A stretch of 52,135 nucleotides of DNA from Nitrospira sp. GTDB lineage: Bacteria > Nitrospirota > Nitrospiria > Nitrospirales > Nitrospiraceae. The position numbers and the translations under genes were made by a program. Positions 45,259 to 52,135 of the stretch are shown here, in pieces (the first letter of the stretch is position 1; every line of letters starts with the position of its first letter). Where the stretch lies: positions 1 through 52,135 of the forward strand of contig JAICWG010000012.1 of the NCBI GenBank assembly GCA_025934915.1, read 5' to 3'. The notes under the pieces were generated by a model. The model did no database searches, was not told the origin of the DNA, and saw only the letters and a list, made by a program, of their open reading frames with translations.

Positions 45259-46065
45259 TTATGAGTTTGATTCGATCGACGGGGACTCGACTTTTCCGAT
45301 ACTCTTTTTCCCGGCTGCCGGAGCAACCAGCCAAAAGACTTTTTCGACCGGTCCCATCAATGCGTAGCCAGCAAAGATGACAAATAACATAACCGCTGGC
45401 CAGGCTGCCACCATCATCAGGGTAAGGATACCCCAGACCAGATAGGTGATCTGCCGGTGGCCCTTGAATTTCAGTTCTTTAAAGCTGCGATACTTAATCG
45501 TGCTGACCATCAAAAACGAAAGCGCTAACGTCATGAGCAAGACCACGATCGGCTTGACGTCCCCTTCCATCTTGAGGAGGTAGTGATCAAAGACTACCAA
45601 GGACGCCACCACCCCGGCAGCGGCTGGAATAGCCAGACCAGTAAAGTACTTCCCGTCTGACAGCGCGACGGTCGAGTTGAATCGCGCCAACCGCACGGCT
45701 CCCATGGCCACATAGGCAAACATCACGGCCACGCCGAACGTACCTTGCCCACTCAGCGCCCAGGAGTAGATCAACAAACCTGGCGCGACACCGAATGAGA
45801 CCACATCGGACAGCGAGTCATACTCCAGCCCGAACTGACTCGTACTGTTGGTCAGCCTGGCCGATTTCCCATCCAAGACGTCAAAAATCATCGCGACAAG
45901 AATCGCAATAGCCGCTTCCATGTAATTGGCGTTAAAGACGGACAGTATCGCAAATACGCCGCAAAACAAATTACCGGTAGTGAACAAATTCGGAATGAGA
46001 TGCATGGCGGCTTTCCGCCGTTTCCCTTCCTTTCCAAACGAACTTCTGAATCCTGCCGTTTTCAT
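45259..46065 (-). CDS. pssA: CDP-diacylglycerol-serine O-phosphatidyltransferase
   Basis: Integral membrane enzyme of 268 residues that makes phosphatidylserine. The CDP-alcohol phosphotransferase motif is present as DGKSARLTNSTSQFGLEYDS followed by LSD, with the two late aspartates in place. Several hydrophobic helices follow. The ATG overlaps the psd stop by 4 bases, so the two steps to phosphatidylethanolamine are coupled. The leuA T-box lies right downstream. Confidence 0.94.
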   Translation of the reverse strand: MKTAGFRSSFGKEGKRRKAAMHLIPNLFTTGNLFCGVFAILSVFNANYMEAAIAILVAMIFDVLDGKSARLTNSTSQFGLEYDSLSDVVSFGVAPGLLIYSWALSGQGTFGVAVMFAYVAMGAVRLARFNSTVALSDGKYFTGLAIPAAAGVVASLVVFDHYLLKMEGDVKPIVVLLMTLALSFLMVSTIKYRSFKELKFKGHRQITYLVWGILTLMMVAAWPAVMLFVIFAGYALMGPVEKVFWLVAPAAGKKSIGKVESPSIESNS

Positions 46066-46712
46066 GGCAGCTCTCCCAGGATAGTTTCCCCACCCTTCAC
46101 CCGTTCACCAACAGCCACTCGCAGTGTTGTGCCCATCGGCAGAAAGGTATCCATGCGCGATCCGAAACGGATCAACCCATATCGTTCACCTCGGATGGCT
46201 CGATCCCGTGACGAGATCCAACACACGATGCGTCGAGCGATCAATCCAGCCACTTGCACACACAGCACCTTCACGCCTTCATGCGTCTTGATCATCATGG
46301 CGTTCTGTTCGTTTCTCAACGTGGCTTCAGGCTTGTTGGCGACCAAAAACAGACCCGGTTGATATTGCACATCTTCGATCTCCCCGTCACAGGGCATCCT
46401 ATTAATGTGGACATCGAAGACATTCAAAAAGATCGTGACCCTGACACTGCGTTCTTTCAGGTAGCGCGGCTCAAACTCTTCCTCGATGGCGATCACTTTC
46501 CCATCGCCGGGAGCAACCACGAGCTTTGGACCTTGCGGTACAACCCGAGCCGGATTCCGAAAAAACCAGGCAGTAAACAACGTCGCGATGGCGCCGACAC
46601 CAGCGACGACCGACCAGCCCAGCCATCCAGTCAACAGTGTAACGCCGGCGGGAACCGCGATGAAAGGAATTCCTTCTTTGGCAAAGGGGAAGCCGACCGC
46701 TCGATCCGCCAC
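46062..46712 (-). CDS. psd: Phosphatidylserine decarboxylase (short form)
   Basis: Pyruvoyl enzyme of 216 residues converting phosphatidylserine to phosphatidylethanolamine. The self-cleavage site is the Gly-Ser of RFGSRMD near residue 190, giving a small alpha chain. Upstream are ARVVPQGPKLVVAPGDGKVI and FLNVFDVHINRMP with its catalytic histidine, as usual. Length matches the short archaeal/bacterial class rather than the E. coli form. It overlaps pssA. Confidence 0.94.
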   Translation of the reverse strand: MADRAVGFPFAKEGIPFIAVPAGVTLLTGWLGWSVVAGVGAIATLFTAWFFRNPARVVPQGPKLVVAPGDGKVIAIEEEFEPRYLKERSVRVTIFLNVFDVHINRMPCDGEIEDVQYQPGLFLVANKPEATLRNEQNAMMIKTHEGVKVLCVQVAGLIARRIVCWISSRDRAIRGERYGLIRFGSRMDTFLPMGTTLRVAVGERVKGGETILGELP

Positions 46713-46736
46713 GGAATTGCCTCACTCTATGAGGGT

Positions 46737-46896
46737 GTTCAAACGGACTGCCCCCCTCTCACTCGTCCACCTCACGCCAAGACGCGCCTCTCCGTGGGCA
46801 GGACCGTCGTGCATGAAAAGGGGGAAGCGATGTACGTTCTTATCGTACCTTGCACTTTTGAACGATGCAAGAACGAAGCTGGCAGTCTGTTTCAAC
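46737..46896. repeat. Inverted-repeat element, copy B (between ilvC and psd)
   Basis: A 160-base element bounded by 16-base terminal inverted repeats with two mismatches: GTTCAAACGGACTGCC (46737-46752) and GGCAGTCTGTTTCAAC (46881-46896). On the minus strand its first about 80 bases align with copy A. The inner stem GTTCTT/AAGAAC replaces GTTCTC/GAGAAa of copy A, a compensatory change that supports RNA folding. It starts four bases past the ilvC stop and fills most of the 188-base gap to psd. Confidence 0.75.
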
Positions 46897-46900
46897 ATCC

Positions 46901-47929
<1,029 letters not shown>

Positions 47930-47964
47930 TCAGTGTATAGCAAAATTGGGCGTGTCGCAGGACG

Positions 47965-48483
47965 TTAGTCGCGGGCGACCTTCTTTGCTTGAATCGCAGT
48001 AGAACGAACCGGTTCCCGTGCGACGGCTACCCGACCGGTGCGGATCAACTCTTTGATTCCGAGCGGCTGAAGCAAGTTGATGATCGCTTCAATCTTCTTG
48101 GGATCTCCTGAGACTTCGATGGTGTAGGTGTTCGGCGTCGAATCGATCACATTCGCCCGAAAGATATCCACGATTCTGAGCGCCTCAGCTCGATCCGCAT
48201 CCTTCGTGTGCACCTTGATGATCGCCGTCTCTCGTGAAACAAATTCCGTTTCGTTCAAGTCCACGACCTTGATGACATCGATGAGCTTATTCAGCTGCTT
48301 CACGATCTGCTCGATGATTCGTTCATCACCCGATGTCACAATCGTCATCTGAGACATGGATGGATCAAGCGTCGGGGCTACCGACAGGCTCTCGATATTG
48401 AACCCCCGGCCGCTGAATAACCCGGCGACTCGCGACAGGACCCCGAATTTATTTTCAACAGTGACCGAGATGATGTGTTCCAT
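47965..48483 (-). CDS. ilvN: Acetolactate synthase regulatory small subunit
   Basis: Regulatory subunit of 172 residues that gives valine feedback inhibition to IlvB. The N-terminal ACT domain begins HIISVTVENKFGVLSRVAGL and has GRGFNIESLSVAPT; a second domain is seen around DRAEALRIVDIFRANVIDST. No good Shine-Dalgarno precedes the ATG (ACGAAAA only). The 78-base gap to ilvB contains a hairpin. Confidence 0.96.
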   Translation of the reverse strand: MEHIISVTVENKFGVLSRVAGLFSGRGFNIESLSVAPTLDPSMSQMTIVTSGDERIIEQIVKQLNKLIDVIKVVDLNETEFVSRETAIIKVHTKDADRAEALRIVDIFRANVIDSTPNTYTIEVSGDPKKIEAIINLLQPLGIKELIRTGRVAVAREPVRSTAIQAKKVARD

Positions 48484-48499
48484 TTTTCGTAGTTTTGAT

Positions 48500-48541
48500 T
48501 GCTGAGCACTGAGAACCTAGTACACGTCTCAGCACTCAGCA
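48500..48541 (-). repeat. Hairpin with CTCAGCA heptamers between ilvB and ilvN
   Basis: A 15-bp stem with two adjacent mismatches pairs 48500-48514 with 48527-48541 around a 12-base loop. The 3' side on the plus strand carries two tandem CTCAGCA-like heptamers (CTCAGCACTCAGCA). It ends 16 bases before the ilvN ATG, which has no clear Shine-Dalgarno, so it could influence translation or message stability. Confidence 0.6.
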
Positions 48542-48561
48542 CTTGTGGCTCAACACTTCCT

Positions 48562-50337
48562 TTATGCCGTTAACACCGTGTCCTTATCCTCCGGCGTCAC
48601 CTTGGCCGCACCGGATTGCTTTTTCTTCAGTTCAGGCGGATCCTCCAGGATCATCTCATGGTTGCAGCCACCGGCCGGAATCATCGGATAGCAATTCTCA
48701 TAGGGGTATGTCGGCACATCCACGATGACGGGCTTATCCGTCGCCAAGGCTTCTTTCAGGACAGCATCAAGGTCGCCGACCTTCTTGACTCGCAAACCGA
48801 CCGCTCCATAAGCATCCGCCAGTTTGACGAAATCCGGAGTGGTATCCAGATAGCTCGACGCGTAGCGCCCTTCGTAGAACAAGTCCTGCCATTGTCGGAC
48901 CATACCGTGAAATCCGTTGTTCAAGATGATGATCTTGACCGGCAGCTTGCTCACGACAGCCGTCGCCATTTCTTGCATGTTCATCTGGACACTGCCGTCA
49001 CCGGCAATGCAAAGGACCAGTCGATCTCGGAAAGCAGCCTGTGCGCCCATCGCGGCAGGAAATCCGAAGCCCATCGTGCCAAGCCCGCCTGAGGTCAACC
49101 ACCGGTTTGGCTTCGCCAACTTGAAATACTGGGCCGCCCACATTTGGTGCTGTCCGACATCCGTCGAGACGATCGGATCCCGGTCCTTCGTCAGTTCATA
49201 CAACCGCTTGACCACCTGCTGCGGCTTGATCGGCCCGTCCTTTTCTTGGTGATAGGTCAACGGGTGGGCCTGTTGCCATTCTCGGATTTGATCCCACCAG
49301 GGCTTCCGGAGATCCTTCTGCTCTCCATTGACCGTCGCGCGCAAGATCTGATTCAACTCACGGAGCACCGTCTTGCAGTCGCCGACGATCGGAATGTCGA
49401 CATGGATATTTTTTCGAATGGAGGTCGGGTCGATATCGACATGAATCACTTTCGCATAGGGACAGAACTCCGACACCTTCCCCGTCACCCGGTCGTCAAA
49501 CCGTGCGCCGATCGCGATCACCAGATCGGAATAATGTATAGCCATGTTAGCCTGATAGGTCCCGTGCATCCCGAGCATCCCAAGGGAAAGAAGATGCTCT
49601 CCTGGAAAGGCGCCAAGGCCCATCAACGTCATGTCCACCGGGATCTGTGTCATCTCGGCCAGTTCAAGCAGTTCCTGTGAGGCTCCTGAGAAGATCACCC
49701 CTCCGCCGACATAGAGAATCGGTTTCTTGGCCTTCATGATCGCTTCGGCCGCCTGTTTGATCTGCCATTTATTCCCGTCATAGGTCGGGTTGTATCCGCG
49801 AATCGAGACAGAATTCGGATAGGTGAATTCTGCTTTGGCCATCGACACATCTTTCGGGATATCCACCAGGACCGGACCCGGACGGCCAGTCGTCGCGATA
49901 TAAAACGCCTCTTTGATCGTTGCCGCCAAGTCGTTCACGTCCTTGACGAGAAAATTGTACTTCGTGCAAGGTCGGCTCAAACCCACGTTGTCGGCTTCCT
50001 GAAAGGCGTCGTTCCCGATCAAATTGGTCGGGACTTGGCCGCTGAAACAAACCACGGGAACAGAATCCATATAGGCATCGGCTAATGCCGTAATGACGTT
50101 GGTCATGCCGGGGCCGGAGGTGACCAGACACACGCCGGCCTTCCCAGTCGCCTTCGCATATCCCTCCGCCATATGGCCTGCGCCCTGCTCATGACGTGTC
50201 AAGATCACTTCAATATCTTTCTGCTGGTAGAGCGTATCGAAAATCTTCAAGACGACCCCGCCGGGAAGCGCGAAGACCGTCTTCACTCCTTCCCGCTTCA
50301 GGCATTCGATGAAGATTTCAGCACCGGTGAGTTTCAT
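48562..50337 (-). CDS. ilvB: Acetolactate synthase catalytic large subunit
   Basis: ThDP enzyme of 591 residues for the first common step of branched-chain synthesis. The ATG at 50337 is preferred because GGAGGGAGGGG lies directly upstream and MKLTGAEIFIECLKREGV is the usual start; the frame opens nine codons earlier. Visible: the catalytic glutamate in TRHEQGAGHMAEGYA, FAD-region RFDDRVTGKV, and the ThDP-binding GDGSVQMNMQEMATAV with NNGFHGMVRQW. First gene of the ilv-leu run. Confidence 0.97.
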   Translation of the reverse strand: MKLTGAEIFIECLKREGVKTVFALPGGVVLKIFDTLYQQKDIEVILTRHEQGAGHMAEGYAKATGKAGVCLVTSGPGMTNVITALADAYMDSVPVVCFSGQVPTNLIGNDAFQEADNVGLSRPCTKYNFLVKDVNDLAATIKEAFYIATTGRPGPVLVDIPKDVSMAKAEFTYPNSVSIRGYNPTYDGNKWQIKQAAEAIMKAKKPILYVGGGVIFSGASQELLELAEMTQIPVDMTLMGLGAFPGEHLLSLGMLGMHGTYQANMAIHYSDLVIAIGARFDDRVTGKVSEFCPYAKVIHVDIDPTSIRKNIHVDIPIVGDCKTVLRELNQILRATVNGEQKDLRKPWWDQIREWQQAHPLTYHQEKDGPIKPQQVVKRLYELTKDRDPIVSTDVGQHQMWAAQYFKLAKPNRWLTSGGLGTMGFGFPAAMGAQAAFRDRLVLCIAGDGSVQMNMQEMATAVVSKLPVKIIILNNGFHGMVRQWQDLFYEGRYASSYLDTTPDFVKLADAYGAVGLRVKKVGDLDAVLKEALATDKPVIVDVPTYPYENCYPMIPAGGCNHEMILEDPPELKKKQSGAAKVTPEDKDTVLTA

Positions 50338-50467
50338 GGCACCCCTCCCTCCAACCGCACTCATATAGGCCTACCGTCGATAGTGAGACCTTAAAAAAAC
50401 GGCATTCCTCGTGCATGCAGGCATCATCGTGCAGAGATGTGTTTGAAATCAAGGGGAAAGATTCAGA

Positions 50468-50496
50468 ATCCTAGCCTCCTTACAAAGGACCGTCAA
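50468..50496 (-). promoter_or_regulatory. Candidate promoter of the ilvB operon
   Basis: On the minus strand TTGACG (50496-50491) and TAGGAT (50473-50468) are separated by 17 bases, giving a transcription start near 50461 and a leader of about 124 bases before ilvB. The leader has two copies of GGCATnnTCGTGCA (plus strand, 50401-50415 and 50420-50433) and a run of seven T on the transcript side just after them. Confidence 0.6.
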
Positions 50497-50570
50497 TGCA
50501 GCCACTTCTGGTGGGCCGATGGGAAAAGAGATGAAGGGCCTCACGCAAAGGAGCTTTCACTGATTGAAGA

Positions 50571-51006
50571 GCGTGGATGGAAGACCTATAAGCCGGATTC
50601 TGTCCAGCAAAGAAGTATCCCCCTTTGCGTGGATGATCATTTCTCTGGGATTCGAGTTGCCTCGAACCTCAAGCGACCTACCCGAAGACCTCGACCGAGC
50701 CAGTCGGCGCGCAGAGCCCCATGAAGAGCCCAACACATGTCTTCCTATTTGGCCTTGCACCGGGCGACGCTTACCGTGCCGGTGATGTCACCACCACCGC
50801 GGTGGGCTCTTACCCCACCGTTTCATCCTTACCTGAGCCGCAGCGACCAGATGGGATCTCATCGCCTAGGCCATCGGCGGTTTGATTTCTGTGGTGCTGG
50901 TGTCGGATTGCTCCGCCTGGGAGTTACCCAGCGCCCTGCCCATGGAGTCCGGACTTTCCTCTCGATGCGAAACGCACCGGGCGACCATCCAGTCTTCCAC
51001 CCACGC
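50571..51006 (-). ncRNA. rnpB: RNase P RNA
   Basis: Bacterial type A RNase P RNA of about 436 bases, the catalytic RNA that trims tRNA 5' ends. On the minus strand the 5' part has GAGGAAAGTCCGGACTCC (about 50964-50947, P4 and CR-I region). The 3' part has ACAGAATCCGGCTTATAGG just before the end, the usual P4 partner. P1 is formed by GCGTGGGTGGAAGAC (51006-50992) with GTCTTCCATCCACGC (50585-50571), 15 pairs with one wobble. No clear T-run terminator follows. It lies between the M48 protease and ilvB. Confidence 0.95.
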
Positions 51007-51012
51007 AGAATC

Positions 51013-51041
51013 AGTATAAAGAATGAGCGGGTTAGTAACAA
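51013..51041 (-). promoter_or_regulatory. rnpB promoter
   Basis: On the minus strand TTGTTA (51041-51036) and TATACT (51018-51013) are 17 bases apart, and the predicted start seven bases on coincides with the outer end of helix P1 (51006). The geometry agrees well with a housekeeping sigma-70 promoter. Confidence 0.7.
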
Positions 51042-51088
51042 GCAGACGGGTCAATCCCTCTTTCGACGGCCACGATCTGCAAGAGTCC

Positions 51089-51955
51089 TTACCTGCCACC
51101 TACTTCCGGTAAAGGGGCGGCCAGCACGGGGATCCTTTTCTGATAGATGCTCATCGCCTCAGGCATCCACTCTTTCAATTGATCAATCCTGGTGTCGTGG
51201 CTCGGATGAGTCGACAAGAATTCTGCCGGGCCTCCATCGCCCGATACCTGCGCCATCCGTTCCCAGAGCGCGACCGACTCACGCGGGTCATACCCAGCAT
51301 CTGCGGCCAAAAGAATCCCGATATAGTCTGCCTCGGATTCATGTTTGCGGCTAAAAGGAAGCAGTACGCCGACTTGCGCTCCTGCACCGAGCGCCGCCAT
51401 GGTTGCCTGACCAAGCGCAGGATTCTTACTACTCATCCCGACTGCCGCACCGACGACTTGAAGTCCTATATTCGTCACTTGCCCCTGACTCATGCGTTCC
51501 GCGCCATGCCGAGCCAACGCATGCACCACCTCATGTCCCATCACGGCCGCTAAGCCTGCCTCCGTCTTGGCCATGGGGAAAATGCCGGTATACACAGCCA
51601 TCTTCCCACCAGGCAACGCAAAGGCGTTCGCCGTTTTATCATCCTTGATGACCGTGACTTCCCACTGAAACTGTTGGGCCATCTCTGCGTACTTCGACCG
51701 TTTCGCGGCCTCGACGATCCGAGCCGCCACCCGTTTCACCGGTTCAACCTCTCGAGGATCTTGGGAAGGCCTCATTTTGGGGTCACTCTTGACCTGGTTG
51801 TAGGCCTGAGCTCCCATTTGCGTTTCTTGGCTGACCGACGTCATCAGCAGTTGTGACCGGCCTGTATAGGGATTGGTTTCACATCCCGCGACGCCGATTC
51901 CCCCCATCAGGAGACAGAAGATCATCGTTGTGCGTATGAGCTTCTGGGCACACAC
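51089..51955 (-). CDS. M48-family metalloprotease, lipoprotein
   Basis: Zinc protease of about 289 residues. The GTG at 51955 is preferred (GGAG eight bases upstream); a TTG at 51973 and an internal ATG are possible. The lipoprotein signal ends in the lipobox GVAGC, so the mature protein is membrane-anchored in the periplasm. The HExxH zinc site is HEVVHALARHGAERM, the third ligand Glu is probably in KHESEADYIGILLA, the normal M48 pattern as in BepA/LoiP. It could act in outer-membrane protein quality control. Confidence 0.9.
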   Translation of the reverse strand: MCAQKLIRTTMIFCLLMGGIGVAGCETNPYTGRSQLLMTSVSQETQMGAQAYNQVKSDPKMRPSQDPREVEPVKRVAARIVEAAKRSKYAEMAQQFQWEVTVIKDDKTANAFALPGGKMAVYTGIFPMAKTEAGLAAVMGHEVVHALARHGAERMSQGQVTNIGLQVVGAAVGMSSKNPALGQATMAALGAGAQVGVLLPFSRKHESEADYIGILLAADAGYDPRESVALWERMAQVSGDGGPAEFLSTHPSHDTRIDQLKEWMPEAMSIYQKRIPVLAAPLPEVGGR

Positions 51956-51957
51956 CC

Positions 51958-52135
51958 TCAATTCTCCAACCAAAACCCGATCCGACAGATCCCCGGTAGT
52001 GGGTCAGTTTGAATTTCTCTCCTCTTGCCTATGCTTATGAAGAGCGGCTCACCTGTGTCGTCGACGATGCCAGCGGCGTCGAGATATTCGCGGAGAGAAA
52101 AACGACTGAAGGAGTGAAAGCCTGATAGCATCGTA
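51958..52135 (-). pseudogene. Fragment of a tyrosine recombinase/integrase-like gene
   Basis: A minus-strand frame open from the right edge (an ATG at 52131 may not be the true start) reads FSRFSLREYLDAAGIVDDTG, then EPLFISIGKRR, and ends at the TGA 51958-51960. The YLxAAGIxxDxxxPLFxSI pattern resembles the middle of phage-type integrases. The downstream catalytic part is absent and the tail is unrelated, so it looks like a decayed fragment. The match is by eye only. Confidence 0.45.

Noticed and set aside
50380..50434. An 18-codon frame in the ilvB leader as a possible attenuator peptide
   Set aside because: It has only one branched-chain residue of note (Val-Phe-Leu run) and no convincing terminator/antiterminator pair, unlike the ilvA leader.
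50557..51090. Several open frames on both strands in this region
   Set aside because: They overlap the RNase P RNA, whose conserved core and closing helix explain the sequence; no protein family is recognisable.

Overview
This window looks like chromosomal DNA from a member of the Nitrospirota, most likely a Nitrospira-type bacterium. That is an inference from moderately high GC, gene content, gene order and a dispersed repeat of a type I associate with Nitrospira genomes. No 16S gene is present to confirm it. Most genes lie on the minus strand.

Layout. 1-4.5 kb: cytochrome c maturation operon ccmABCDEF (ccmF runs off the left edge). 4.7-6.7 kb: a DUF1269-type membrane protein, then ilvA behind a leader that has the parts of a classical transcription attenuator. 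6.7-8 kb: a dicarboxylate/glutamate symporter gene broken by one in-frame stop. 8.3-10.7 kb: cytochrome bd-type oxidase cydAB. 10.7-15.6 kb: an accessory island of toxin-antitoxin modules, some intact (hicBA, HEPN-MNT) and some decayed (vapBC with an internal deletion, an XRE antitoxin remnant, an orphan HicB, a truncated DUF4258 toxin beside a YgiT-type antitoxin), plus an unrecognised zinc-ribbon protein. 15.6-19.9 kb: three MFS exporters, one frameshifted. 20-26.2 kb: PagL-like deacylase, topA, dprA, rng. 26.3-32.3 kb: cell-shape cluster mreB-mreC-mreD-mrdA-rodA with an RDD membrane protein. 32.5-36.6 kb: a SurA_N-like periplasmic protein, an antitoxin whose VapC partner is nearly deleted, a rhomboid protease and a membrane protein with a possible TIR-like domain. 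37-39.4 kb: queA, spoIID-like, DUF2905. 39.6-50.5 kb: a long branched-chain amino acid unit, ilvB-ilvN-ilvC-psd-pssA-[T-box]-leuA-cupin-leuB-NHL-asd. 50.6-52.1 kb: RNase P RNA (rnpB), an M48 lipoprotein metalloprotease and an integrase remnant at the right edge.

How the parts fit. ilvA supplies 2-ketobutyrate, IlvBN and IlvC build the acetohydroxy acid intermediates, LeuA and LeuB run the leucine branch, and Asd feeds the aspartate family that leads to threonine. Two separate RNA control devices appear to act on this pathway: a candidate Ile-codon leader-peptide attenuator before ilvA, and a leucine T-box (specifier CUC) before leuA inside the operon. Two copies of an imperfect inverted-repeat element sit 2-4 bases after the stop codons of asd and ilvC.
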